DNA from: DATFVJ01 sp963826515
GTDB lineage: Bacteria; Actinomycetota; Actinomycetes; Streptosporangiales; Streptosporangiaceae
Assembly: GCA_963826515.1 (NCBI GenBank)
Contig: CAWGXI010000012.1
Coordinates: 496,001-560,000, forward strand
Reading direction: 5' to 3'
Length of the DNA stretch: 64,000 bases
Position numbers and translations under genes: made by a program. The notes under the pieces are model-generated. The model searched no databases. It was not told the origin of the DNA and saw only the letters and a program-made list of their open reading frames with translations. Below are positions 26,006 through 35,128 of the stretch, piece after piece (position 1 is the first letter of the stretch; the number at the start of each line of letters is the position of its first letter).

Positions 26006-27007
26006 GTGGCGAACGTGGTGATCACTGGCGGTGCCGGATTTCTGGGCTCACGGCTCGCCCGGGGCCTGCTGGCCGCGGGCTCGCTCGAACTGGCGGGCAG
26101 TGGGGCGCACCCGCTATCCCGGGTGACGCTCGTCGACCGTGCGCCGGTTGCTCCGGATCTCGCCGCGGACGAGCGGGTGGCTGCGATCCGTGGTGACCTC
26201 GGCGAACTGCTTGATGCCAGCCACGCCGGGCGGGGCGCGCTCGCCGAGGCCGACGTGATCTTCCATCTTGCGGCGGCGGTTAGCGCGGAATGCGAAGCCG
26301 ACTTCGACCTCGGCGTGCGCACGAACCTTCGCGCCACCGAGTCGTTGCTCGCATCATGCCGCGCGCTCGGGACAAACCCGGTCGTGGTGTTCGCGAGTTC
26401 CGTCGCAGTCTTCGGGTCCTCAAGCGAGCATCCGCTCCCGGCCGTCGTGGACGATCACACCCTGCCGAATCCGCAGTCCAGCTACGGCGTGCAGAAAGTC
26501 GTCGGTGAGCAGCTGCTGGCCGACTACACACGTAAGGGATTCCTGCGCGGACGGAGCGTTCGCCTGATGACCGTCAGCGTGCGCCCCGGGCGACCGAACG
26601 CAGCGGCGTCCAGCTTCCTGTCGGGCATCATCCGGGAGCCGCTCGCAGGCGAGCGCGCGATCTGCCCTGTCGACGGGCGGACCGAGGTGGCGCTCGCGTC
26701 GCCGGCCCGCGCCATCGCCGGACTGCTGTGTGCCGCCACATCGTCCGACGAAGCATGGGGCGGTCGCAGCGCGGTCAACCTGCCGCCGCTCACCGTGACC
26801 GTCGCGGACATGGTCGCCGCGTTGGAGCGGGTGGCTGGCCCCGAGGTGAGTGCGCTGATCGACTGGATTCCCGACCAGGCGGTAGCTGGGATCGTGACGG
26901 GCTGGCCCGCTCGATTCCGCGCCGAACGAGCTACCCGGCTTGGCCTCACCCCGGATCCGGATTTCGAACACGTCATCAAGATGCATCTCGCCGAGGCCCG
27001 GAAGTGA
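26006..27007 (+). CDS. denD: D-erythronate dehydrogenase-like SDR (DenD family)
   Basis: 333-aa extended short-chain dehydrogenase that oxidises a sugar acid with NAD. Start GTG 26006 follows CGGGAGA; the upstream in-frame ATG lies in the repeat. The dinucleotide motif VVITGGAGFLGSRLARGLL is at residues 4-22, followed by FHLAAAVS, the Ser in VVFASSVAVFGSS and the catalytic YGVQK. The run of motifs SYGVQKVVGEQLLADY, RGRSVRLMTVSVRPGRPN and WIPDQAVAGIVTGWPARF is what I associate with DenD, and the divergent DUF1537 kinase supports it. The substrate still needs proof. Confidence 0.82.
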   Translation: MANVVITGGAGFLGSRLARGLLAAGSLELAGSGAHPLSRVTLVDRAPVAPDLAADERVAAIRGDLGELLDASHAGRGALAEADVIFHLAAAVSAECEADFDLGVRTNLRATESLLASCRALGTNPVVVFASSVAVFGSSSEHPLPAVVDDHTLPNPQSSYGVQKVVGEQLLADYTRKGFLRGRSVRLMTVSVRPGRPNAAASSFLSGIIREPLAGERAICPVDGRTEVALASPARAIAGLLCAATSSDEAWGGRSAVNLPPLTVTVADMVAALERVAGPEVSALIDWIPDQAVAGIVTGWPARFRAERATRLGLTPDPDFEHVIKMHLAEARK

Positions 27008-27102
27008 CACGGGAGCCGCGCCGACGGCCGCCAGGCAAGGGCGTGGCGCCATGCGGCAGCCGTTCGGAATCAAGATCCTTAACGGCTGCCGCGTCGTGTC
27101 AC
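27004..27102. terminator. Bidirectional terminator with nested inverted repeats
   Basis: Between converging denD and the GH18-like gene. Inner stem of 12 bp (GCGGCAGCCGTT 27053-27064, AACGGCTGCCGC 27081-27092), and an outer 8-bp pair GTGACACG (27004-27011, covering the denD stop) with CGTGTCAC (27095-27102). No T-tract, as is usual in high-GC actinobacteria. Confidence 0.75.
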
Positions 27103-27140
27103 CCACCGGGCTGCGGGGGACCAGCGGCCCGCGACAACCA

Positions 27141-28418
27141 CTAGCTACCCGCAACGTCCGCCACCAGAGTTGATCCGGCCGGATCCGTATTGGAGATCCG
27201 CCAGGCCATCACGGCACATCCGCACCATGCGCGGAGCTGCCGGGCCTCGTAGGCCAGGCCGCTTGACGCGTCCCACACGATGTGGCGGCCGGAGCCGTCG
27301 GTGTACTCGTATTCGGTCTCGCCGGACGATGCGCCGACCTTACGCCACTGCGTCGCGGCTGAGGCGAGCTGGGTGGCCGTGTACGTCGTGGCCGGCGCGC
27401 TGCCGCTGCGGCGCAGCCCGTTCGCGTTGACTATCCAGTCGTAGCTGTAGACGGGGACCGCCACCGCGAGTTTGCCGGCAGGAACATTTTGGTCCCTGAT
27501 GAACGCCACCATGTTGCGAACCCCGGACGCGCCTGTCAGCGGTGCGATCGGCCCGGGGTTGCCGCCGGGCCAGTGGACGTCGTAGGCCATGACGTCAATT
27601 TGATCCGCGATCGCCGCGATAGACGTGTAGTCAAGGATGTACGGCCTGATGTTGCCGGCCAGCGCGTTGTCGAGTGAGTTGTCGACGCGTGGCAGCACCG
27701 CTACCCGCAGCAGGCGGTGTTGCTCGTGCATCGCCGCGGTGAGGTCCCACACCAGCTGGTCGTAGCCGTGGGTCAGCGCCTGGATGAGGTGCGCAGGATC
27801 GTGGACCTGCAACCTTCCCGCCCGTGCGTACACCGACAGGTCCGCCTGCGTCTCGGGCAGGCTGAACTCGTAGTCCAGGGTCAAGCCGTCGGCCACCGGC
27901 TGGGACGCCATTTCGTCGGCGAGCGCAAGCACGTTGGCGCGACGAGCATCTGGGTTGAGCAGTATCCGCGCCATCAACTGCTGGTTAGCGCCGTCTTGCA
28001 CCGTCACGAACCGCCACGCGCATGGGCTTGCCTGGGCCACCGACGCAAGCGCGTCCGACAGCGGCCGCGCGCCTCCCTGGGCTTCCAGGATGGCCGATGG
28101 GTCCTGGCCGACGGTGAGCCACGCCAGGTCAACGACGCCGATCTGGCTGGCCGCGGTTGTCGTCAGCACGGGTTGGCTGGGATCGTCCGCCCAATCCGGC
28201 ACCCATGCTCCGTTCGACTTGTTCAGCGCCCGCCGCGTGCAGCCCGTCTGGCTGGCTGATTGCGGTCCCGTCGTGGGCAATTGCAGGCCCGTTAGCTCCC
28301 GCGTGTCGCCCGCGAACACCGGCATTTGCTGGCCACCTGCGGCACTACCCGCCGTTGGCGGCAACGTCGTTGGTGGCGTCGTCGGCGCGGGCTGGCCACG
28401 CCACGGCCCTAACAGCAC
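27141..28418 (-). CDS. GH18-like glycoside hydrolase domain protein
   Basis: 425-aa protein resembling the chitinase/peptidoglycan-hydrolase fold of family GH18. Fold markers are DGLTLDYEFSLP (place of the DxxDxE motif, here DYEF, so the catalytic Glu may be E in DYE), IDVMAYDVHWPGGNPG, LAVAVPVYSYDWIV and VMAWRISNTDPAGS near the end. The N-terminus after GTG 28418 is Pro/Thr-rich (TTPPTTLPPTAG), a normal linker behind a signal peptide. Codons just upstream of the GTG encode a hydrophobic AAALAAV but no start is found before a stop, so the signal sequence is either very short or damaged. Substrate unknown. Confidence 0.7.
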   Translation of the reverse strand: MLLGPWRGQPAPTTPPTTLPPTAGSAAGGQQMPVFAGDTRELTGLQLPTTGPQSASQTGCTRRALNKSNGAWVPDWADDPSQPVLTTTAASQIGVVDLAWLTVGQDPSAILEAQGGARPLSDALASVAQASPCAWRFVTVQDGANQQLMARILLNPDARRANVLALADEMASQPVADGLTLDYEFSLPETQADLSVYARAGRLQVHDPAHLIQALTHGYDQLVWDLTAAMHEQHRLLRVAVLPRVDNSLDNALAGNIRPYILDYTSIAAIADQIDVMAYDVHWPGGNPGPIAPLTGASGVRNMVAFIRDQNVPAGKLAVAVPVYSYDWIVNANGLRRSGSAPATTYTATQLASAATQWRKVGASSGETEYEYTDGSGRHIVWDASSGLAYEARQLRAWCGCAVMAWRISNTDPAGSTLVADVAGS

Positions 28419-28811
28419 AGCGGCGAGCGCCGCCGCCGGGCCTATCCGCTGTCGTCAGTCATCGTCATCCCCGTTCCCCTGCCGACTCGCCCACGACCGT
28501 GCCCGCTGCGCTGGCCCTGCTGGGGCGTCGTCTCGTGGATCTAGGTCGTTTATATGTCCAAGAGTCGCGGGGTCCGTTCCTGATACACCCGGGGTCCGTT
28601 CCTCATACATAGGTATGCATAGGTGAGCAATTCGGATCCCTGCCAGCACGACGCGTGCCCGGGGTCACGGCAGGGCGGGCTGAGCTCCGGGGACACGCCG
28701 CTGAGGCGGGGCGAGCTGGTGGATCGCGCAGCAATTCCCTTGGCGCAGCAACGGGCCCGCGGCCTGAGGACCGCGGGCCCGTTATTCATCATCGATCGAT
28801 ACCAGTGGCGG
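28419..28811. other. Intergenic, short direct repeats and a hairpin
   Basis: No gene supported. GGGGTCCGTTCCT occurs twice, each followed by a variant of (G/C)ATACA (about 28569 and 28592), and the strong inverted repeat at 28750-28783 is listed separately. Confidence 0.5.
28750..28783 (-). terminator. Strong hairpin after the small hydrophobic protein gene
   Basis: Perfect 13-bp stem (AACGGGCCCGCGG 28750-28762, CCGCGGGCCCGTT 28771-28783) with an 8-nt loop, about 30 bp downstream of the stop of the minus-strand gene. It lacks a T-tract. Confidence 0.7.
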
Positions 28812-28985
28812 TCACCATCGATACCAGCGTCGGCGGGAGCCGCCCGCCGCGCCGGCCCCGCGGAGTGCGAAACCAAGCAGCCAGATCACCAGAACTATCA
28901 GGGCGATCCACCAGAGCATGTGCACAGCGAAGCCCAGCCCGCCAAGGATGAGCGCGATCAGCAACACCGCGATGATTAAAGCCAT
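28812..28985 (-). CDS. Small hydrophobic membrane protein
   Basis: 57-aa protein with two membrane helices (MALIIAVLLIALILGGLGFA and WWIALIVLVIWLLGFAL) and a short basic tail ending SRRRWYRW. It belongs to the widespread group called 'hydrophobic protein' in Streptomyces (lmo0937/DUF5670-like), often linked to stress responses; function unknown. ATG 28985 with GAAGGGAAACC upstream is chosen over the longer 92-aa frame, whose extra N-terminus is not conserved in type. A terminator-like hairpin follows it. Confidence 0.75.
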   Translation of the reverse strand: MALIIAVLLIALILGGLGFAVHMLWWIALIVLVIWLLGFALRGAGAAGGSRRRWYRW

Positions 28986-29248
28986 CACTGGTTTCCCTTC
29001 TTCTGGCCTCCGCCCGTGCGGAGGCCGCCAGCGCCGCTTGACGCTGGGCGCGCCGGTTATGTGGCCCATGTGGCGCGGCTTAAACACCATCGGGATGACC
29101 GCGTCCTGGGTGGGCGGCGTCGCCTGCGTCCTTCTGGTCGGGCTGCTTGCGATCGCCGCGCCCGCGCTTGTCAGACACCAGCCCGAGGTGCGCTGCCGAG
29201 GGCGAGCGCGGGCGGAGGGCGAGCGCGACGGCGGGTTACCCTTCAGCG

Positions 29249-29695
29249 ATGACCGACCTTCGAGACTTCGCCGCGCTGGTCCCGGGTGATCACGGCCTCT
29301 GCGTGGTTTCCACCCTGCGCAGGGACGAGACCATCCAGTCGTCCGTCGTGAACGCGGGGGTGCTCGCCCACCCGCTTACCGGCCGCTCCGTCGCGGGCCT
29401 CGTCGCCAGGGGCGGCGCGAAAAAGCTCGTGAACCTGCGTTCGCGTCCGCGCGCGACCCTCGTAGTCAGGGCCAGCTGGCAGTGGGTCGCCGTCGAGGGG
29501 CCCGTCGAACTGGCCGGCCCAGACGATTCACTGCCAGGCGTCGACGCCGGGCGGCTGCGCCTGCTGTTGCGGGAGATCTTCACCTCGGCGGGTGGCAGCC
29601 ACGACGACTGGGACACCTACGACGCGGTTATGGCCGCTGAACGCCGCACCGCGGTCCTCGTGACGCCGGATCGCGTTTACTCGAACAGCACCTGA
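29249..29695 (+). CDS. PPOX-class, probably F420-dependent, oxidoreductase
   Basis: 148-aa split-barrel flavin/F420 protein. The start is ATG 29249 (MTDLRDFAALVPGDHGLCVVSTLRRD); the frame opens earlier without homology. The pattern LCVVSTLRRDETIQSSVVNAGVL followed by KKLVNLRSRPRATLVVRASWQWVAVEGPVEL is typical of the TIGR03618-type F420-dependent PPOX group of actinobacteria. These are single-domain dimers that use F420H2 or FMN to reduce small molecules. No cofactor gene is near, and the exact cofactor cannot be told from this reading. Confidence 0.83.
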   Translation: MTDLRDFAALVPGDHGLCVVSTLRRDETIQSSVVNAGVLAHPLTGRSVAGLVARGGAKKLVNLRSRPRATLVVRASWQWVAVEGPVELAGPDDSLPGVDAGRLRLLLREIFTSAGGSHDDWDTYDAVMAAERRTAVLVTPDRVYSNST

Positions 29696-29768
29696 TGCCC
29701 TGCCGTGCCGCGGGCCATGCCGATCGGCAACGCCGTGATTATGCCGTGGTTATGCCGCGCGGCCGTGC

Positions 29769-30980
29769 TCAGTCCCAGCGGACGGACAACTCAGGCGGTT
29801 TGCGGAACACGAGACCGCTAGGCGCACTCGGCTTCGCGGGATCAAGACGCAGGCCAGGCAGTTGGTCAAGGAGCCCGGCTACCGCCGTCTGGGTCTCCAG
29901 CCTGGCAAGGTGGGCGCCGAAGCAGAAATGCGGGCCGCGCGCGAAGGACAGGTGCAGGCGGAGGTTCTCGCGGCGGACGTCGAAACGGTCCGGTTCGGGG
30001 AATACCCCAGGATCCCGGTTCGCGCCCGCGATCGAGATCCGGACCAGGTCCCCGCGTCTGATCGGCGCACCAGCGAGCGTCGCGTCTCTCGTCGCGTAGC
30101 GGTCGATCACCGCGGCGGCTGGCTCAAGCCGCACCGACTCCTCGACCGCGTTCGGCAGCAGGTCAGGATCCGCGCGCACCGCCGCCAGCTGGGCAGGGTG
30201 GCCGAGCAGGTGGGCTACCGCATTGGTGATCATCCCTTCGGTGGTGTCGATGCCGCCGAACATCAGGACCGCCGCGTTCGACACCACCTCCACCGTCGTC
30301 AGCCCGCCGCCTCCGGCCGCCGCAACAAGGAGCGAGGAGGCAGGTCCGCGCCGCAAGGTCTCCTCGACACTCGTCTCGACCATGCGGAACGCCGCACTGG
30401 CCGTCTCACGTGCCTCGCGCCCGGCCGTGATTTCGGAAATTGCCTCGACGAACGAGTGATACCAGGACCTGATGACGGCGGCGTCGGCGTCTTGCAGGCC
30501 GAGTGCCGCCGCGACTACCGCTACCGACAGCGGTCCCGCGACCGCCTGTCTGACCTCAGCGGCACCGGCCGGCGCCAAGGCGGCGATCAGCCGATCCGTC
30601 TCGGCCGTCACGAACGTGGCGAAGCGCGTCCGCACATCCGCGGGCCGGAAGGACCGGGCGAACGGCTCCCGGTGCCGGGTATGCGCCGTGCCGTCAAGTG
30701 AGAGCATGCTCGGGCCGATGACCTGTGCGGTGGAGAAGCGCGGGTCATCGACCGTGAACGTCGCGGCGTCGCGCATTACCCGCTGCGCGATATCGTGGCG
30801 GGTCACCAGCCACCCGCCGAGCGCTTGGAGCCAGGAGACAGGTTCGCGGGCGCGCAGCCGCGCGAGCAGCGGATGCGGGTCCGCTTCGAGTTCCGCAAGC
30901 GTCGCGGCGGCGCCGGCCGGGTACGCCGGTCCGTGCAATGCGTGCGGTCCGCCCGCGCCCGTCACCTGTCCCCCGCTCAC
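29769..30980 (-). CDS. Cytochrome P450
   Basis: 403-aa soluble bacterial P450 monooxygenase. The I-helix oxygen-binding motif is FGGIDTTEG, the ExxR motif is EESVRLEP, and the haem loop FARGPHFCFGAHLAR carries the axial cysteine. HTRHREPFARSFRP matches the C-helix. The substrate is unknown: no ferredoxin, reductase or biosynthetic cluster is adjacent. Start GTG 30980 is taken from the frame; ribosome site weak. It is divergent from thrS across 225 bp. Confidence 0.92.
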   Translation of the reverse strand: MSGGQVTGAGGPHALHGPAYPAGAAATLAELEADPHPLLARLRAREPVSWLQALGGWLVTRHDIAQRVMRDAATFTVDDPRFSTAQVIGPSMLSLDGTAHTRHREPFARSFRPADVRTRFATFVTAETDRLIAALAPAGAAEVRQAVAGPLSVAVVAAALGLQDADAAVIRSWYHSFVEAISEITAGREARETASAAFRMVETSVEETLRRGPASSLLVAAAGGGGLTTVEVVSNAAVLMFGGIDTTEGMITNAVAHLLGHPAQLAAVRADPDLLPNAVEESVRLEPAAAVIDRYATRDATLAGAPIRRGDLVRISIAGANRDPGVFPEPDRFDVRRENLRLHLSFARGPHFCFGAHLARLETQTAVAGLLDQLPGLRLDPAKPSAPSGLVFRKPPELSVRWD

Positions 30981-31205
30981 CTACGGAGTGTATTAGCCCA
31001 ATACCTATCCCTAACGGCTGCGCGGGCAGCGACCTTCAGCGAGGGAAGTCTTCCGGCACAGCTAAGGATTACTCTGTGTGACACGGCCGTGGCACAGCAG
31101 TGCCGGTCTGGGCGGAAACCCGTGCGCGCCACCTGCCGCGGATCGCTACCATCGGTGCTGCGGGCCTTGTCTGATCAATCCATCATTAGCCACCTGGGAG
31201 AATCC

Positions 31206-33287
31206 GTGTCTACCGTGCCGCAGTTGCGCATCACCCTCGCCGGAAGCGAGCACGTGGTGGCGGCCGGCACGACCGCCGGCGAGGCCATCGCCGCGGGCGG
31301 CACCGGCGGCACCGGCGGCACCTCGGCCTCCGCAGGCCAGGTGCCTCTGGCACCTACGGGCGGCACGACCACCGTGGCCTCGCCGCCCGCCGTGATCGCT
31401 GCCAGGGTCAACGGTCAGCCGCGCGATCTCGCCTGGCCGCTGGCGGACGGCGACACCGTAGAGCCCGTCGTGATCGGCAGCCCGGACGGCAGGACCATCA
31501 TGCGGCACTCCGCCGCGCACGTGCTGGCGCAGGCGGTACAGGAACTGTTTCCCGAGGCGAAGCTGGGTATCGGGCCGCCAATCGAGAATGGCTTCTACTA
31601 CGACTTCGACGTGACCAGGCCGTTCACTCCCGACGACCTGGAGGCGATCGAGCGCCGGATGCGGCAGATCATCAAGCAGGGCCAGCTTTTCTCCCGCCGC
31701 GTGGTCAGCGACGACGATGCGCGCAAGGAACTGGCCGGTGAGCCGTACAAGCTGGAGTTGATCGGGCTCAAGGGCAGTGCTTCTGCGGGTAGTGCCGGCA
31801 GCGCACCCGAGGAGGCCGCTGTCGAGGTCGACAGCGCCGCTGGCGGCGAGTTGACGATCTACGACAACCTCGACGCCGTCACCCGCGACCTGCGCTGGAA
31901 GGATCTGTGCCGCGGGCCTCACCTGCCGACCACGCGGCAGATCCCCGCGCTCAAGCTGATGCGCAGCGGCGGAGCGTACTGGCGAGGCAGCGAGAAGAAC
32001 CCGCAGCTGCAGCGGATCTACGGGACCGCGTGGGAGTCAAAGGATGCTCTCGCCGAGCACCTCAGGCTGCTCGCCGAGGCGGAGCGGCGTGACCACCGCC
32101 GCCTTGGCGCCGAGCTCGACATGTTCTCCTTCCCGACCGAAATCGGCGGTGGCCTGGCCGTCTTCCATCCCAAGGGCGGCCTGGTCCGCAAGGTCATGGA
32201 GGACTACTTGCGGCAGCGGCACGAGCAGGCCGGCTACCAGTTCGTCAATACTCCGCACATCGCTAAGTCGACATTGTTCGAGGTTTCCGGGCACCTCGGG
32301 TGGTACGCGGACGCGATGTACCCGCCCATGGAAATGGAGGGCGCCAACTACTACCCGAAGCCGATGAACTGCCCGTTCCACATTCTGATCTACCGTTCAC
32401 GTGGCAGGTCCTACCGGGAACTGCCGCTGCGGCTTTTCGAGTTCGGCACCGTGTACAGGTTCGAGAAGTCGGGTGTGCTGCACGGCCTGACCAGGTTGCG
32501 CGGCTTCACCCAGGATGACGCGCACATCTTCTGCACCTGGGAGCAGATGCCGGGCGAACTCATCTCGCTGCTGCGGTTTGTCGTCGATCTGCTGCGCGAC
32601 TTCGGGCTCACCGACTTTGAGGCCGAGCTTTCCACCCGCCCGGAGAAGTTCGTCGGCGAGCCGGAACAGTGGGACGAGGCCGAGGCCGCACTCAAGCAGG
32701 CGCTAGAGGCTTCCGGACTGCCCTACGTTGTTTCCGAGGGAGAGGGCGCGTTCTACGCTCCCAAGATCGACGTGCACCTGCGCGATGCCATCGGGCGCCG
32801 CTGGCAGCTGTCCACCCTCCAGGTCGACCTGCAGTTTCCGACCCGTTTCCAGCTTGAGTACCAGGCCGCGGACGGTGCGAGGCCTCGCCCGTGCATGATC
32901 CACCGAGCGCTGTTCGGCTCAGTGGAGCGGTTCTTCGGCATTCTCCTCGAACACTATGCGGGCGCCCTCCCGCCGTGGCTGTCGCCCGTACAGGTAGTGG
33001 GGATCCCGATCGCGGAAGCGCACGTTTCTTACCTTTCAGGTGTCGCGGCGGCCCTGCGCGAGCGGGGTATCCGCGCCGAGGTGGACGACGGCGATGACCG
33101 GATGCAGAAGAAGATCCGCAACGCGCAGCGGCAGAAGGTGCCATTCATGCTGCTAGCCGGTGACGCTGACGTAGCCGCCGGTGCGGTGTCGTTCAGATAC
33201 CGCGATGGATCTCAGCGAAACGGCGTCCCGGTGGGCGAGGCCATTGAGGAGATCGTCCAGGCCGTCGCGGACCGCATCCAGGTCTGA
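31206..33287 (+). CDS. thrS: Threonyl-tRNA synthetase
   Basis: Charges tRNA-Thr. GTG 31206 has GGGAGA upstream; 693 aa. Domains in order: TGS (about 1-95), editing domain with MRHSAAHVLAQAV and GFYYDF and the zinc-type CRGPHLP, class II catalytic core (MNCPFHILIY, FEFGTVYRFEKSG, LRGFTQDDAHIFC, motif 3 HRALFGSVERFFGILLEH) and the anticodon-binding domain ending PVGEAIEEIV. Two low-complexity inserts are unusual: a Gly/Thr-rich one inside the TGS region (about residues 29-58) and SASAGSAGSAPEEAA in the editing region (about 192-206). It opens the conserved thrS-HIT-pgsA order. I see no T-box in the 225-bp leader. Confidence 0.96.
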   Translation: MSTVPQLRITLAGSEHVVAAGTTAGEAIAAGGTGGTGGTSASAGQVPLAPTGGTTTVASPPAVIAARVNGQPRDLAWPLADGDTVEPVVIGSPDGRTIMRHSAAHVLAQAVQELFPEAKLGIGPPIENGFYYDFDVTRPFTPDDLEAIERRMRQIIKQGQLFSRRVVSDDDARKELAGEPYKLELIGLKGSASAGSAGSAPEEAAVEVDSAAGGELTIYDNLDAVTRDLRWKDLCRGPHLPTTRQIPALKLMRSGGAYWRGSEKNPQLQRIYGTAWESKDALAEHLRLLAEAERRDHRRLGAELDMFSFPTEIGGGLAVFHPKGGLVRKVMEDYLRQRHEQAGYQFVNTPHIAKSTLFEVSGHLGWYADAMYPPMEMEGANYYPKPMNCPFHILIYRSRGRSYRELPLRLFEFGTVYRFEKSGVLHGLTRLRGFTQDDAHIFCTWEQMPGELISLLRFVVDLLRDFGLTDFEAELSTRPEKFVGEPEQWDEAEAALKQALEASGLPYVVSEGEGAFYAPKIDVHLRDAIGRRWQLSTLQVDLQFPTRFQLEYQAADGARPRPCMIHRALFGSVERFFGILLEHYAGALPPWLSPVQVVGIPIAEAHVSYLSGVAAALRERGIRAEVDDGDDRMQKKIRNAQRQKVPFMLLAGDADVAAGAVSFRYRDGSQRNGVPVGEAIEEIVQAVADRIQV

Positions 33288-33302
33288 CGACCCCACCGCT
33301 CG

Positions 33303-34852
33303 TCAGCGGGTGCTGCCGCCGTCCATTTGGCTCCCGTCCATTTGGCTCCCGTCCATTTGGCCGCCGCCCGCGTGATCCGCGAGGCGCGCGCCGGCCGTGG
33401 CGCGCGGCATCGCGACGTCGTCGACGGTCACGTTAACCTCGATGACCCGGAGACCCAGCATGTGGCTGACCGCGCGGGCCACATTGGCCTTGACCGCCCT
33501 GGCTGCCTCCATCACGACGGCGCCGTACTCGATCACGATCACAACGTGGATCGCGACCTGGCGGTCTTCGATCGTGGCATGCACGCCCTGAGTGCCGCGC
33601 CGGTGTCCGACGCCCATGGGTTCGCGGACCGTTTCGAGCGTCCGCGCGGCGTTGCCACCGAGATCGGCCACGCCGTCGACCTCGACCGCAGCAAGCCCGG
33701 CTACCTTCTCGACCACGTCGTCTTCGATCTCTACCCGGCCCTTCACAACGGCGGTGTGCTGCGGGTTTGTGGCGGCGGTGTGCTGCGGGCTTGTGGCGGC
33801 GGCGTGCTGCGGGCTTGTAGCGGCGGTGTGCTGCCGGTTTGTGAAGGCGGCGTGCTGGGGCCCCGTGGCGGTGACCTGCTCGGCGACAGGCACGGGCGCG
33901 GAAAGAACCATGAGCTCATCATCGGGTGCGCCAGGCCGTACCTTGCCGTAAGCGAGGCCGCCCGGCCGGTCTTCCTGCCGGTCCGCGGGCCGGTCGCTTA
34001 ACCCGGTCCCGGCCTGCCCATGGACGTCAGTTCTGGCGTCCCCGTAGCCGCGTGGCGGCCGCTGCGGGGTCGCAGCCCGGACCTGCGGCGCCGCAGCGGC
34101 ACCCGGCAGGTGCGGCGGGACGGCTGCCTGTGGGTGCTGCACCCCCGCGGGGTACTGCACGGGCGTGTGGTGCGCAGGCACGTGCCGCGCGGGCGGCGGC
34201 GCGGCGGAAAATTGTGAGGCGGCCGAGGGCGACGCCTGCGACGAGGGCCACGCAGGGGGCGCACCCTCTGCTGACGGCGCGGACGAAGGCGGGGCAGTCT
34301 GGGAAGTCTGGGAAGTCTGGGAAGAGGGGGAAGTGGGGGCAGGCTGGGAGACTGTGGCTGGGAAGACATGTCAGGCTGGGAAGACATGTCAGGCTGGGAA
34401 GACATGTCAGGCTGGGAAGACATGTCAGGCTGGGAAGGCATGGAGGGCCTGGGCTGCATCCCGTAACGCGCGGATTGCGCTGGCGCGTTCGCCGCTGGCC
34501 GCGGCAAGGGCTCGAGCGCGGGCGCCGAATCCGTCACCGGCCGGCCAAACTGTGCCTCCGGCTGCTGTCCGCCGAACGGGTCAGGCTCCAGCGACGGCAC
34601 GTCGGCAACCGAGCCTCCAAGCGGCGCGGTGGCAGTTTGCCCGACCGGGGAGGGCCTGTTGCCCGGGCGTCGGGGCGGGGGGCCGGTGGCCTGATCGATC
34701 GACGCTGCCACGGAGCCGGCTGGCGTGGATGTGCCGGCTGGCGTGGATGTGCCGGCTGGCGTGGATGTGCCGGGTGGCGTGGATGTGCCGGGCGGCATGC
34801 CACCGCGGTCCCTGTCATGCGCCTGGACATTGCCTGCGGATGTCTCGCTCAC
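33303..34852 (-). pseudogene. Asp23/Gls24-family envelope stress protein, apparent frameshift
   Basis: The C-terminal frame (33303-34181 and open upstream to about 34370) encodes an Asp23/Gls24 domain: GRVEIEDDVVEKVAGLAAVEVDGVADLGG ... AIHVVIVIEYGAVVMEAARAVKANVA ... VIEVNVTVDDV. The N-terminal frame starts at GTG 34852 (AGAGAGG site) and encodes a Pro/Ser/Thr-rich region with in-frame repeats (PAGTST units, SQPDMS units). The two frames must be joined by one shift near 34290-34370, in a run of short C-rich and TTCCCAGAC repeats: after it, frame 1 turns Arg-rich while the other frame reads naturally. So this is a frameshifted gene or an assembly error in repeats. Asp23 proteins sit at the membrane and help with envelope stress. 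It converges with thrS at 15 bp. Confidence 0.65.
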
Positions 34853-35016
34853 GGCGGCCTCTCTCGCTCCCGGCGCGGTCCGGAGGCTGCTCTGCAATCC
34901 CGGGCAGCGAATCTCCGGCTGACAGCATTGTCTCGTTCGCATAGAGGCTGTTACGCGCGAATGGAGTACTTCGCTTCGTTCTGGCTCAGAGGGTGCCATG
35001 ATTGCCCGCCGGCGAT

Positions 35017-35072
35017 GGCACACGATGGCCCATAAGGCGTCACAGGTGGCACCCGATGGCCCATCGTGTGCC
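35017..35072. promoter_or_regulatory. Inverted repeat upstream of the HIT gene
   Basis: GGCACACGATGG (35017-35028) and its exact complement CCATCGTGTGCC (35061-35072) form a 12-bp dyad, with a third, direct, related copy (GGCACCCGATGGCCCA) between them from about 35048. It ends 57 bp before the HIT start and could be an operator. Related strings recur near 43.53 and 43.65 kb. Confidence 0.4.
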
Positions 35073-35128
35073 ACCGCCTCGCCGGGGTGACACGTGGCGA
35101 TGCTCCGCCGCGCCCCTATGCTGCATCC

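Noticed and set aside
29068..29289. Small possible membrane protein (about 73 aa) before the PPOX gene
   Set aside because: It has one hydrophobic stretch (VGGVACVLLVGLLAIAAPAL), but the tail runs into the PPOX gene in another frame and no ribosome site is seen.
30981..31205. T-box riboswitch ahead of thrS
   Set aside because: No recognisable T-box sequence or specifier stem-loop was seen in the 225-bp leader.
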